Assembly (NCBI GenBank): GCA_951640165.1
Contig: OX621244.1
Location: forward strand, 15,084,001-15,148,000
DNA: 64,000 bases
Reading direction: 5' to 3'
DNA from: Pseudoips prasinana
Lineage: Eukaryota; Arthropoda; Insecta; Lepidoptera; Nolidae
Part shown: positions 1 through 10,336 of the stretch, in pieces
Position numbering within the stretch: the stretch's first letter is position 1
Layout of the letters: each line of letters begins with the position of its first letter
Translations under genes and position numbers: made by a program
Notes under the pieces: generated by a model
What the model was told of the DNA's origin: nothing
The model's input: the letters and a program-made list of their open reading frames with translations, nothing else
Database searches by the model: none

Positions 1-188
1 GAGCCGCTTCTACAGGACAGCTGTCTGTTGGCATACTGGATCTCTTCATTGAGTGGGGACAATTGCCACTGGTGTGGCCACTGAGACGAGTGACCGAGGT
101 CTTCCCTGGGAGCGACGGAGCTACGCTAAAGACAAAGAAGGGGACACTGCTGCGGGCTTACCACGTGTGCCCACTTCCCTTGTTTTGA
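1..188 (+). pseudogene. BEL/Pao retrotransposon polyprotein, C-terminal end
   Basis: Read in the frame whose codons begin at multiples of three, the sequence ends at TGA 186-188. From base 54 it gives WGQLPLVWPLRRVTEVFPGS, then a stretch ending in LRAYHVCPLP. This order (WPL-x-RV-x-EV-x-PG, a basic segment, then CPLP) is the signature of the DUF5641 domain at the integrase end of BEL/Pao polyproteins. Residues before base 51 do not match the family well, so the copy may be damaged there or cut by the window edge. A purine tract and a TG-starting repeat follow, as expected for the 3' end of an LTR element. The family call is by motif recognition only. Confidence 0.6.
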
Positions 189-208
189 ATACTTCAAGGC
201 GGGGAGGA

Positions 209-466
209 TGTTCGTGCACCATCGGCACTCGTCGGCTGGCATCGATTGTGGCGCGCGGGCGCGGGTTCTGGCCCGGTCTAACGGCACTCTCGGCGGACGA
301 ACCGCACCGACGACACGCGCGTTACTCATTATTTTATATATAGTCCATGTTTTAATTATATTACGTTGTACTGCATAAACTAGTATTACAGTCCACTAGT
401 CTTTCATTTTACAAAGCCCTGTCTCCCTAGGCACTTTACAAACGTATAACTGACGGGTACAAAACA
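209..466 (+). repeat. Probable 3' LTR of the BEL/Pao element
   Basis: A polypurine tract (196-208, AAGGCGGGGAGGA) lies 8 bases after the polyprotein stop, and TGTTCGTGCACC begins directly after it, as an LTR should. The right end is not fixed: I place it near the CA at 465-466, just before an antisense SINE. The left LTR is outside the window, so the boundaries cannot be checked by comparison. Confidence 0.45.
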
Positions 467-473
467 CTCTTAA

Positions 474-560
474 AATCAGAACAACTACTTATGGGTCACA
501 CAAATTGTTGTCCTGTGCGGGAAACGAACACAGGACACAAAGTGATGACACGTGAACTCA
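474..560 (-). mobile_element. tRNA-derived SINE (family A), fragment
   Basis: Reverse complement reads a damaged pol III B-box (GTGTTCGTTTCCCGC) followed by ACAATTTGTGTGACCCATAA and TAGTTGTTCTGA. This is the same order as the better copies at 15955, 27035 and 41035. The upstream A-box half and the tail are missing. Confidence 0.6.
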
Positions 561-1165
561 TTCGAAATCAAATTGTTAATCCCTTCCTTTTTTTAGGGAG
601 GTTCAAACACCTCCTATGTTAGTGACTTAATCTCATTTCTTCCTTAATGTTCGATACGAAGCACCACAACTTTGAACGGAAATGCAATTTAAAAATGGAA
701 GAATGAACAAAAAAATAAGGGTGACGCCAGCTTCAGGCAAATAGGGTACGTTTACGAATAGTAGGATGGCTATAACAGCGCTTTGCACATTTATAAAGGG
801 AGCAATTTTGGTTTAATTTTTGCTGCAAGCGTTTAATCGTTGCAATTAGGGCTCCGCGCCAGTACATCCGGGATGGTTTGAAAAGTTCCAAGACAGACTA
901 TTTAGGCATCTAATAAGTTGATCGTGTTATGAAAAATTTATGTAGCTACTTTGCTTACTTACATTCAGTCGCATTTTTGGACAAATATACTTAAAAATTA
1001 CATTTAAATAGCTCAACGTATAATAAGGGTAACAAGAACCATTTTAATACATTGATTAGAATTGAAGTCGTTTACTGGTTACCTCATATTTTTTTACAGC
1101 GCGTGTGTTAGCTGGGTTGGACCTTAAGGATCACGCTCGCACGTGGGTCCCCAAAGTTGTGCGTT
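561..1165. other. No recognised feature
   Basis: AT-rich sequence with no sustained open frame and no repeat I recognise. A short GC-rich patch at about 1098-1163 precedes the (TAA)n tail of the next LINE and may be part of that insertion's target. Confidence 0.5.
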
Positions 1166-1167
1166 TT

Positions 1168-1194
1168 TAATAATAATAATAATAATAATAATAA
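1168..1194. repeat. (TAA)n microsatellite, LINE 3' tail
   Basis: Nine TAA units. On the minus strand they follow AAATAAACTT, so they form the 3' tail of the LINE at 1168-3394 rather than an independent microsatellite. Confidence 0.85.
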
Positions 1195-1469
1195 GTTTAT
1201 TTTACATTTAGAAATACATACAAATTCTCTTATTCTTAATAAAAATACAACAATGAAAATTTTATTTAAAATAGAGATTTCGTTGACGACTGTACTAGTA
1301 TAAACTGTGTCACAGTCGGCAGCGTCTTACCTCTAAAATTGACTTTACTCAATAACCAAGTCCCAAAAAACTAAGATTAAAAACTAAAAATAAACAAACT
1401 ATTAGCTAAGATTTGTGCTAAGAACATAAAACAAATACTATTATAAGGTATACATTATCTCAAATACAC

Positions 1470-1533
1470 TGTGTGTGTGTGTATACGTGTGTTTTGTGTG
1501 AGTGTGTGTTTGTGTGTGTGTGTGTGTGTGTGT
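1470..1533. repeat. (TG)n/(CA)n tract in a LINE 3' UTR
   Basis: Interrupted TG repeat, CA on the LINE sense strand. It begins immediately after the stop codon of the minus-strand RT frame, the same position as the CA repeat of the LINE at 43450-44216. Confidence 0.85.
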
Positions 1534-1534
1534 T

Positions 1535-3394
1535 TTAAGCATTTACAATTTTTTCGGTATCGATATAATTTAAGCGTAAGAGCCAGTCTCGTAAAACAAT
1601 CTTGCATTTATAGGTCGAAAGTGTGTAGATGTTATTTACATCATTTGCGGCGTTGTACAATTTGTTACTAATTATATAGTATTGGTGTCGAGCGAGTGTA
1701 GTTCTATGAGGGACCATTGTGCAGATTCTCGTTTTGTTTCGTTTTATTATTTGTTTAAAACCAATAGTTTTATGTTTATGGAGAACAGCGACAAGAATAA
1801 AAAGCTGTCTTACGGTCAGTATTGAACATTCCCTGTACAAGAGCTCAGTGCTGTATCTTCGCGGTCTTCCAAGAATCACTTTTAATATTGCTCTCTGTGC
1901 ACGTTCTATTGGAAGTAGAGTAGTCTTATTGATTCCACCCCAAGCAATAATACAATATTTCAGCAAACTCTGAGCAAGGGCGTGGTAAACGCATAAAAGC
2001 GTTGGAAGATCAGCTGAATTTCTAAGTTTTCTAAATACAGGGATAAGTTTCCTTATACGGGATGTAAGTTGGCATATGTGAGCTGACCAGTTTAGAGAAC
2101 TGTCTATTATGAGCCCAAGATATTTTATATTTTGCGTACGAGTTAGTATGGGGCAATTGCATTTATTTATAATAACACAGGTATGTGCACTAACTTTAAA
2201 CTCTATTGACGGTTGTAAATCAGTACGATGAGCGAAAGTAATGTAGCAAGTTTTATCAACATTTAAAGTTAGCAGATTCACATTTAGCCACATCATAACA
2301 TCTCTGAGCGCATTCTCAGTATAATATTGCGCCTCTTCCCAAGTCTTACCATGTACAATGAGCGCTGTGTCATCAGCATAAGTGATTATATTGCAATTTG
2401 GCATTGATTTCATACACAAACTATTAATATAGAGGAGAAACAGAGTCGGGCCTATAACGCTACCTTGTGGAACGCCAAAAGAGAGTGATGCTTGAGCACT
2501 TGTATAGTTACCAACTTTAACAAACTGGGTCCGATTTGAAAGGTAGGATCGGAAAATATCAAGTGCAATACCACGTATACCAATTTTTTCCATTTTGGAA
2601 AGAAGCAGGGGAATGGATACAGTGTCAAAGGCTTTAGACAAATCTAGAAACACACCTATAACTTTCTCCTTGTTGTCAAGATTTTTAGCAATCGTCTCAG
2701 TCAATAATAGAGTAGCATCTTCTGTTGACTTGCCTTTTATAAATCCAAATTGGTTTTGTGCAATCAGGTTGTTTTGGTTAAGAAAATTGACAAGTCTGGA
2801 ATTTAAGAGCTTTTCAAGGATTTTAGATATGACTGAGAGTACCGATATTGGTCTATAGTTTCCAATACTCTCTCTGTCCCCAGACTTATGGATGGGATGA
2901 ACTAACGCCCTTTTCAGGACATTTGGAAAAACACCTGTAGTCAGACAGAGTTGATATATATGTGTCAGGGGAGAAATTAAGGTGCTTTTCGTCTTTTTTA
3001 TTATTTGTGTCGATATATTATCGATACCAGCTGCAGAGTCATTTTTCAGGTTATCAATAATGGTTATAATCTCACAACGGTCCGTGTCAAATAGTGCCAT
3101 GGAATCTTTTGGTGATTGAAATGTATTACACCCGCCATTTACATTTGGTTGATTAATACCCTGTTTGCATAAGATTGCATTTGCATACGTTTTACCAATA
3201 TCTGCAAAGTAATGATTGACCAAGTCCAGGGACTTGCATGGATCTACATTAAGATTAAGCAGCTCCAGAGGAGGAAGTGAAGATGACTTTAAATTTGTAA
3301 TTTTGTTGATCGTGTTCCACGTTCCCTTTGGATTATTTTTGTTTTTAACAAATTCTGCTTTCTCGAAGGCTATCTTTAGCTTCTTTAGTAGATT
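1535..3394 (-). pseudogene. LINE ORF2 fragment: reverse transcriptase and C-terminal region
   Basis: A 620-codon open frame with no internal stop. It carries the RT blocks in order: NYRPISVLSVISKILEKLL, NQFGFIKGKSTEDA, FLDLSKAFDTV (first catalytic Asp), FGVPQGSVIGPTLFLLYIN, and ITYADDTALIVHG (catalytic YADD). A thumb and C-terminal part with YLGLIIDSSLNW and a terminal NKLYN region follow. The endonuclease domain expected upstream is absent because the insertion is 5'-truncated; the frame begins in the linker just before KGTWNTINKIT. An ATG-only or alternative-start prediction would begin at 3223, but the coding sense continues upstream to 3394. The RT domain looks intact, yet without endonuclease or promoter the copy is probably not autonomous. 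Confidence 0.8.
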
Positions 3395-3460
3395 TTATGA
3401 CTTTACGGAATAAAATTAAAACTATAATGAAGCAGGATACATAAAATTACGTAAAAATAT

Positions 3461-3474
3461 ATGTGCAAATGTGA
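3461..3474. repeat. Target-site duplication, left copy (R1-clade LINE)
   Basis: ATGTGCAAATGTGA here is repeated exactly at 8110-8123 straight after the A-rich 3' end. The pair defines the insertion as 3475-8109 and shows that the element is complete at both ends. Confidence 0.9.
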
Positions 3475-3477
3475 CGA

Positions 3478-4689
3478 GTGTTAGACGATGGGTCACCGAC
3501 GTTTTGTACTCCCGATGGTCAACAGGAATCGGACATAAAACGTTTTCGGGGATCTCAATCCGATTATTCGTCTTCATTAAATATTAGCGATACAAACAGT
3601 GCGGAATATAATTATTGCGATCTTGTGACACAAGCTTCCGTTTATCTGTCAAAGGTTAACGAATTAGTCAGTGATTCCAACTCGGGTATGAATATCGCGA
3701 ATAAGCTATCGGTGATGGATTGTACGCAGCGCCTTACCAGTATTATTTCATTACTTGCGCTTAAATCTTCATGCAATGAAACTAAATTGGCGAACGCAGA
3801 ACGTCAGTTAGATATTTGCGTAATTAAAACCAATTCTGAGATTCCTACGTACGCGGAACAATTAAAACTGCGTTTACCGAAAAAAACCGCCGCCCCCATA
3901 GTACAGACGCGAAAACCGGTTCCTTCAATTATTGCGTATCCCACCGCTGAGCGATCAGCGGAGTACGCGACTTCGTCGGCGACCAAGGAAGCGCTTATGA
4001 AGGCTATAAAACCCGCGGACGACGGTTTTCAAATAGTAGGCGTTAAAAAAACTTCCAATTCTGGCGTTGTACTCCGAGTGGCAAATGAAACCCAACTCAA
4101 TAAAATTCGCTCTGTCGAGGCCATTCGTTCGGCGGGTTTAAAACTTCAAACTCCATCCGGGCGACGACCGCGCATACTTATAAAAGATATACCGTCGTCA
4201 ATGGACGACCAGGTCTTTTAAACGGCGTTATACAGGCAAAATATCAAAGATAGTGATCTTAAAGTCAGCGAAGACGATTTTACGTCTAAAACTAAAATTG
4301 TGCGCAAGCGTAACGTAGCTAATGGGCGCAAGTGGGTGGGAATTGAGCTCGAACCGGAGATTAGAAAACATTTAGTCAGCACTAAAGAAAAACTTTTCAT
4401 CGACTGGGCTACATGCCGCTTTATTGATGATTTAGAGGTAGTTCGGTGTTTAAACTGCCAGCAATATGGGCATGTTTTCAAGTACTGTAGTAATAAATTA
4501 CCTACCTGTGCCTTATGCGCAGAAGCACATCCCACAAAATCATGTAAGCACCACAATGACCCAGAATTTAAACCAGTTTGTGCATCGTGTAAAACATATA
4601 AAAAACCTCACGACCACAAATGCGGCTCGGACAACTGCCCCACATTTAAGCATAAACTTGAGCAGTTAGTGCTAAATACCAAATATTAA
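3478..4689 (+). pseudogene. R1-clade LINE ORF1 (gag-like nucleic-acid-binding protein)
   Basis: About 403 codons in one frame, broken by a single TAA at 4219-4221 (after DDQVF); the frame continues unchanged as TALYRQNIKDSDLK. Near the C-terminus are three zinc knuckles: CLNCQQYGHVFKYC, CALCAEAHPTKSC and a C-x2-C...H-x4-C variant starting at CASCKTYKKPHDHKC. In this family ORF1 coats the element RNA and carries it to the nucleus. The 5' leader is very short: GTG at 3478 is the first start-like codon of the open frame, and the first in-frame ATG lies far inside, so the true start is unclear. ORF1 ends at TAA 4687-4689, with one base between it and the ORF2 ATG. Confidence 0.85.
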
Positions 4690-4690
4690 T

Positions 4691-7600
4691 ATGGCTTACT
4701 TAAAAATAGGGCAGCTAAATCTTCACAACGATAGGGTTGCGACATCAGAGTTGGAAACTTTAGTCAATGAATACAACTTAGATATAGTGCTTGTACAAGA
4801 ACAATATCAATATGCGCGTTTAAAAAATAAATTGGTGCAGCTAGACAACAAATCACGGGCTGCTATTTACGTAACGCGTACTAATTTTACGGTAAGCGCT
4901 ATGCGAAACCTCATGACGTCACACTGTGCTGTCGCTGAAATATCATCCCCATCCTGGAAAGTTTACGTAGTGAGCTGTTATTTTCAGTATTCAGATCCTG
5001 TCGGTCCCCATTTACATCACTTGCGCCATGTTTTGATGTCCCTCAAAGGACACAAAATTATTATTGGCGCAGATGTTAACGCATCCTCTACGTTATGGTA
5101 TGGCAAATACCGTTCAAGCGATACAGAACGGCGGAACGCCGTCGAAGATTTCGTCGCTGAGATGAATCTATCAATACATAACACTCCTGATGCACCGCCT
5201 ACTTATTGTAGCCCTACTGGCGAATCTTTTATTGACGTCACTTTTTCAAGCTCAGACGTCCGAATAGATGGATGGCGTGTTTTGCCTGACGCTTCATCCA
5301 GTGATCACCGCTTAATCGTGTACGAGTTTGTTCCTCGGTTGGCACAAAGACCTACGGCTATTTACGGTAACTATAGATATCGGCTCAAAGGGGCCGATTG
5401 GGATTTTTTCAGAGCTCTTTTTGCCGCGCATGCCAGGGATTTCACCCGGGATGAACTAACAACAGAGGAATGTGCTGTAATGATGTCGGACACTTTTACC
5501 TACTGTGCCGATATTGCCATAGGCCGCGTCCCTATCACTAATATTCGAAGATGCGATTGGTGGAATAACTACTTAATTAAAGTTCGATGTGAATTTCGGA
5601 GAGCACGTAAAAAATATAATAAACTAAAAAAACGTAAAATTGTAGGCGATGTTTTAAATAATGCATATATAAATCTCAAAATAGCTCGTTCACGTTACCG
5701 CTCGTCAATAGAGAAATCCAAAGGCAATCTTATTAGAAAAATAGTCGATAAATTAGATAAAGAAGGCCCGTGGTCGCCCCTATACCATGAGTTTAAAGCA
5801 AATAGGTCTATAGATTTAGCTTATATTCAAAACATAAAAATCAATAATACCTACACCAGTGGCATAGAGGAGACCACGGAATCCTTAATTAATTCGCTCA
5901 TACCTGATGATAGTTCCTTGAACGATAATGACTACCATAAGCAGATTAGACAGTGGGCAAACAATCCACCCGCTACCTATATGTCTAGTCTTCCTACAAT
6001 TAATGAGTTTATGAATACTGTGAAATCGCTACCTGTTAACAAAGCTTCAGGTGAAGATAAAATATCCAACAAAATGATAATAGAAGCCACAAAACAATCC
6101 GGTGATTCAATACTAAAAGTTTTTAATCGTTGCATATCTGAAGGGACTTTTCCGCGTTCTTGGCGCAGCGGTTTTATTCGTATTATACCAAAAAATGGCG
6201 ATAAACTGCCTGAAGACCCTAAGTCATACCGACCAATAACGTTACTGCCTTCCTTAGGCAAGCTTCTAGAACGACTTATTGTACCGCGATTGCTGCCGGG
6301 AGGACCAAAATTTCACGGAAATCAATTTGGTTTTACTGCGGGTAAATCGACAGTGGACGCAGCTATCTCAGTGAGGAAAGCTGTAAACTCGTCCGAATGT
6401 AAATACGTTTTGGCCATATTCCTAGATATTTCAGGGGCGTTTGATAATACTTGGTGGCCAATTTTGTTACAAAAACTTAAGTTACGCGGTTGTTACAGTA
6501 ATATATATTCGATAATCACATCTTATTTCGTACATGGCTCTGCAACTCTTAAGCTTGGTCACTTCACAGTCACTAAATCGTTAACCATGGGTTGCCCCCA
6601 GGGCTCAGTGCTCGCGCCGTATCTCTGGAACTTGGGTTTTGATGACTTCTTGACATTACCCTTGCCATCACGCTGCTCTCTAACGGCATAAGCTGACGAT
6701 GGCCTCTTACTTATACAGGGTAACTCCAGGAGAGAGTTGGAAAATCTGGCTCAAACTTGCTTAAGTATGATAAGTGAATGGGGTAAAAGAAATCGCCTTA
6801 CATTTGCTCCTCATAAAACCTACCAACTCCTTCTTAAAGGTGAACTAAAATCCCCCCCGGGCGTAAAACTTAATAATGTTACTGTAAAACGCAAAATATC
6901 AACCTGTTATTTGGGTTTAGTTTTAGAAAAGAATTTCTCGTTTATAGAACATATTAAATCAGTTGGGGGAAAAAGCTAAGCGAAACTTTTTTGCACTTAC
7001 AAGGATATCGACGGCAACCTGGGGCCTCTCTTTTAATACTCTTAAAATCATTTACGGGGCAACCTATCTTGGGTGTATATGCTACGGCTCGCCTGTGTGG
7101 GCTGATAGGGCTACCATCGGAGCTGCTCGCCGTAAATTACTACAAAGCCAGAGGTTGGCGTTGATATTTCTGTGTAAAGCCTATAGAACAGTGAGCACAG
7201 AGGCCCTACCTGTCCTAGCGGGTGTACTACCGGTTGATCTTGAAGTACAAAGACGAGCAGCAATGTATTATTCTACGCGCGATAATTTAGAAAATGATTT
7301 CTTATCATTACGCGACCGTGCGAAAATAACCAGGCTATTTATGCCAATAGCTGACTTAAATAACGAACTACTAAATGAATGGCAATGTAGATGGAATACG
7401 TCAACCAAGGGTCGCCATCTGCACCAGTTCTTTCCGGACGTACGCGAACGGTTAAATAAAACTTGGCTAATCATAGACCATTGTGTTGCACAATTTCTTA
7501 CCGGACACGGCAATTTTAAAAGTAAATTGTATAGTTTCAAATTAGTATCTTCACCAATCTGTCTGTGCTCAACATCCAGTAACGAATATGAACAAACTGC

Positions 7601-7769
7601 TCACCACATCCTGTGGGAGTGTGATCTCTGGCAAAATCAGCGTGATATTATGTTAAACAGCTTGCAACCAATATCTGGAGTAGTTTATTATACGGATCTT
7701 GTAGCAACAAGGAACAACTTCCGTGCGTTTAAGCGTTTTTGCCATACGTACTATTGGAATCAAATATAA
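4691..7769 (+). pseudogene. R1-clade LINE ORF2 (endonuclease-reverse transcriptase)
   Basis: Starts at ATG 4691. The N-terminal apurinic-type endonuclease shows GQLNLHND, VLVQEQ (catalytic Glu), IIIGADVNASSTLWY, FIDVTF and ASSSDHRLIV (catalytic Asp-His). The RT domain shows SYRPITLLPSLGKLLERLI, NQFGFTAGKSTVDA, FLDISGAFDNTWW and MGCPQGSVLAPYLWNL. The codon for the Tyr of the YADD active site is TAA (6689-6691) and the frame continues as ADDGLLLIQG. A second lesion lies at the G5A5 run near 6967-6976, where one extra base shifts the frame; coding resumes as AKRNFFALTRI. The C-terminus carries CLCSTSSNEYEQ then AHHILWEC, a zinc-binding motif typical of the clade. Total size is about 1,025 codons, normal for R1 relatives. 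Confidence 0.88.
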
Positions 7770-8109
7770 CAGCTCACTTAGGACCCTTAAATTGATCCTC
7801 GGTGCTTTTGCAGCTGGCTTCTCTAGTTGCAAATCTCTCATTTTATGAGGCTATAGCCTCTTTACATCATTCTGTCTCCCGCTTTGCTCTGGAGGGAAGT
7901 GGAACTATTCATTTTCTAACTCCTCCTTTTTTCTGTTTCTGATTAAATTCGTTGCGGGATCCAAGACAGTTAAAGCGATTCCCCGGGACATGCCTGAGCT
8001 TCACCGCTCAGTGTCATTTCATTGTGTGCCACTGTTGATCCTGGCTTACAGGAGTTGCAGTGGTGGGTAAGAGGGAGGGACTAGTCCCGAATAAAAAAAA
8101 AATAAAAAA

Positions 8110-8123
8110 ATGTGCAAATGTGA
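8110..8123. repeat. Target-site duplication, right copy (R1-clade LINE)
   Basis: Exact repeat of 3461-3474, immediately after the A-rich tail. The 140 bp beyond it, up to 8263, show no recognised feature. Confidence 0.9.
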
Positions 8124-8263
8124 TAAGTTCTAATTTACTGTGACAATTTTTTGAAAGCTCCCCGAATACGTTATTTTGATTTAAACCAAATCTTAAGGTT
8201 TGCGAAGAAATTAACAGTTTAAAATGTAAAAAAATATACAAAAAGTTGAAATATACTCCTCAA

Positions 8264-8562
8264 CATTTTTTTAGGGTTCCGTACCCAAAGGGTAAAACGG
8301 GACTCTATTACTAAGACTTCGCTGTCTGTCTGTCCGTCTGTCACCAGGCTATATCTCATAAACCGTGATAGTTAGACAGTTGAAATTTTCACAGATGATG
8401 TATTTCTGTTACCGCTATAACAACAAATACTAAAAAACAAAATAAAATAAATATTTAAGGGAGCTCCCATACAACAAACGTGATTTTTTTGCTCATTTTA
8501 TAGATAATGGTGCGGAACCTTTCGTGCGCGAGTCCGACTCGCACTTGGCTGGTTTTTTTATT
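8264..8562 (-). repeat. Interspersed lepidopteran repeat with GGTTCCGTAC end, copy 1
   Basis: The plus strand runs from TTTTTTAGGGTTCCGTACCC through GTCTGTCTGTCCGTCTGTC to GTGCGCGAGTCCGACTCGCA and CTTGGCTGGTTTTTTTA. A second copy lies in opposite orientation at 27561-27828 plus 31851-31865, and a scrap of its head is at 25137-25190. I know the sequence as a common repeat in moth and butterfly DNA, but I cannot assign it to a transposon class. Confidence 0.75.
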
Positions 8563-8919
8563 TATATTGTGGATACCAAACAGAACACAAACTTCCAGTT
8601 TCCGGGATTGAGGTCAGATACCGACATTGAGAACTTTTATCGATTTTGCATGCCATATTCATGGAGTATTAAGACTATTGGCTCGTGTTTTTGTCGTGAT
8701 GTCAATGCCAGTTATTTGTTTGTTCATGCAGATTTATGCAAGTCGAGCTTATGTCACGGTCCGTTTGCACAGTTTCCGTATGTTCCATATCTTGGGTTGT
8801 CGATAACGATTGGTTTTGATGGGGGCACGAAACAAGATACAGATATAGGTACCGGATGCCCTGCACTATGTTTTATCGATGAAGATACAATAATATCTAT
8901 ACATATAATAAAATCGTAG
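8524..8919 (+). CDS. Unrecognised 131-codon open frame
   Basis: Open for 396 bases. The first 12-15 codons lie in the end of the adjacent repeat, so the true coding part, if any, starts near 8565. It contains FQFPGLRSDTDIENFYRF and a cysteine-rich middle (FCMPYSWSIKTIGSCFC), with no motif I recognise. The start is a non-ATG codon. A remnant of a transposon protein or a chance frame is as likely as a gene. Confidence 0.2.
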   Translation: MRESDSHLAGFFIYIVDTKQNTNFQFPGLRSDTDIENFYRFCMPYSWSIKTIGSCFCRDVNASYLFVHADLCKSSLCHGPFAQFPYVPYLGLSITIGFDGGTKQDTDIGTGCPALCFIDEDTIISIHIIKS

Positions 8920-8940
8920 GAAAGTCAAAACTGTACATTG

Positions 8941-10238
8941 TATATTTTTTTAAGAGGATACTAGGGGCGTGATCTGCAGTCGATATAGAAGCCAAAAATA
9001 TAGATTTTAGAATTTTTGTCTGTTTGTCTGTATGTATGTCCGGGTTAAACTCAAAAAGTACTGCATGGATTTACTTCAAATTTTGCATGAATATTACTTA
9101 GAGGTCGGGTCAACATATAGGCTATACTTAGGTTATTTGACAATAAATATAACGAAGACAAAATTTTTACGATTTTTGACGTACAATAATAAATTAAAAG
9201 ACGTTGACATACCCTTAAATTTGACCAAAAAATATATAAGAAACACATGACATAAATTTTTTAGGATTAAATTTTGACAGATTCTGTAATTGGAAATATC
9301 AGGTAGACAAAATGTGCAAGAAACTAAACCAATTCGTATTAGCTCTTAAAAGAATTAAAAATCTAACAAATATGAAAACGGCTTTAATTGTATACCTTAA
9401 CCACGTAGGCTCTGCACTAAGATATGGAATTATTATATGGGGAAACTCAACAGATGCCCAGAGGGTATTTATAGTGCAAAAAAAATGTATTCGATCAATA
9501 TTTAACCTTAAGTGGACTGATTCCTGCAAACCAATATTTTGCAAAGAAAAACTCCTTACACTTCCGTCTCTGTATATTTTTGAGATGTGTTAATTTGTTA
9601 ATAATAACAAATCAATGTTTGAAATAAATAAAAAATCCCCATTTAAAAGGAAAATTGTACAAAAAGCATTAGAGATACCACGGAATAGACTTACCAAATT
9701 ATGTGACAAAAACTGTTATAATATGGCTGTGTCAATATATAACAATCTTCCGGAACAATTTAGGAAATTGAGTAACTTAGAATTTAATACAAAACTATTC
9801 AATTGGCTATGTGGCAGATGTTTTTATTCAGTGGACGACTACCTTATACTTAAATTTAAAGACTTTAAACTATAGTTGTGACTTTGGAATTATTTGATAT
9901 TTTATGTGTAATTGAAATTATTTTAATCAGGGTGTGACATAAAGGATTTATTATTGTAATTATTATTATTATTCATTTTATTGTTGACTTTAATTATTGA
10001 CAATTTAAATTTGCATGCCTAACATTAGATTACATACTTACTCAAACATTTTGCACAACATATGTATGTTGAATATAGTGAAACTATACTACAATGTCGC
10101 CAACTACTTTGTACCTATATTCTGGCAAATAAATATTTCATTCATTCATACATACGCATTATCACGCTATGACCTACGGGGGAGGGGCTGTGATAATGTA
10201 TAAAATTTAACGCGGGTAAAACCGCGGGGCACAGCTAG
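8941..10238 (+). mobile_element. Helitron-like element, apparently split by a LINE fragment
   Basis: The right end is characteristic: a GC hairpin (CGCGG-loop-CCGCG at 10210-10226), a short spacer, then CAGCTAG at 10232-10238 followed by T, which fits the CTRR end of Helitrons. The left segment (8941-9290) contains GTCTGTTTGTCTGTATG and CCGGGTTAAACTC, a style common in lepidopteran non-autonomous Helitrons, but its exact 5' end is not clear. The LINE 3' part 9300-10149 lies between them. That the two outer parts belong to one element is inference. Confidence 0.45.
9300..10149 (+). pseudogene. LINE C-terminal fragment and 3' UTR, Jockey/CR1 group
   Basis: One frame from 9312 to 9875 with a single stop at 9591-9593. 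It matches the post-RT region of Jockey/CR1-type LINEs: SALRYGIIIWGNSTDAQRVF, VQKKCIRSIF, SCKPIFCKEKLLTLPSLYIF, MAVSIYNNLPEQFRKL, and terminal CFYSVDDYLI. RT and endonuclease are missing, so this is a strongly 5'-truncated insertion. The 3' UTR ends with AAATAAATATTTCATTCATT, giving an (ATTC)n tail near 10149. Confidence 0.75.
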
Positions 10239-10336
10239 TAAGTAATAAGAATTGATGTAATCGTTTCACACATTTCAAGATTTGGTTTTAAAAGAAGATA
10301 CAATGCATCTAGCAGAAAGGTGTTAATTCGACTGAA

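Larger units (their letters stand above)
1168..3394 (-). mobile_element. 5'-truncated non-LTR retrotransposon, Jockey/CR1 group
   Basis: The minus strand carries a long reverse-transcriptase frame (1535-3394), then a CA-rich segment directly after the stop, about 300 bp of 3' UTR, AAATAAA and a (TTA)n tail. The frame meets a TAA at 3395-3397 and nothing upstream resembles the endonuclease, so the copy is 5'-truncated near 3395. No target-site duplication could be found. The 43450-44216 element has the same plan (stop, CA repeat, AAATAAACTATTATC end) and is probably the same lineage. Clade placement within the Jockey/CR1 group (Daphne-like is possible) is uncertain. Confidence 0.8.
3475..8109 (+). 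mobile_element. Full-length R1-clade non-LTR retrotransposon
   Basis: A 4,635-bp element bounded by a perfect 14-bp TSD. It has a very short 5' leader, ORF1 with three cysteine knuckles (3478-4689), ORF2 with endonuclease, RT and a C-terminal Cys/His motif (4691-7769), about 320 bp of 3' UTR and an A-rich tail (GAATAAAAAAAAAATAAAAAAA). The clade call rests on the three-knuckle ORF1, the MGCPQGSVLAPYLWNL block and the C-terminal C-x-C...HHILWEC motif, all usual in R1/TRAS/SART/Waldo relatives. The flanks are not 28S rDNA or telomeric TTAGG, so no known target-specific site is evident. Three lesions inactivate it: TAA at 4219-4221, TAA at 6689-6691, and a one-base frameshift near 6965-6975. Confidence 0.88.
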
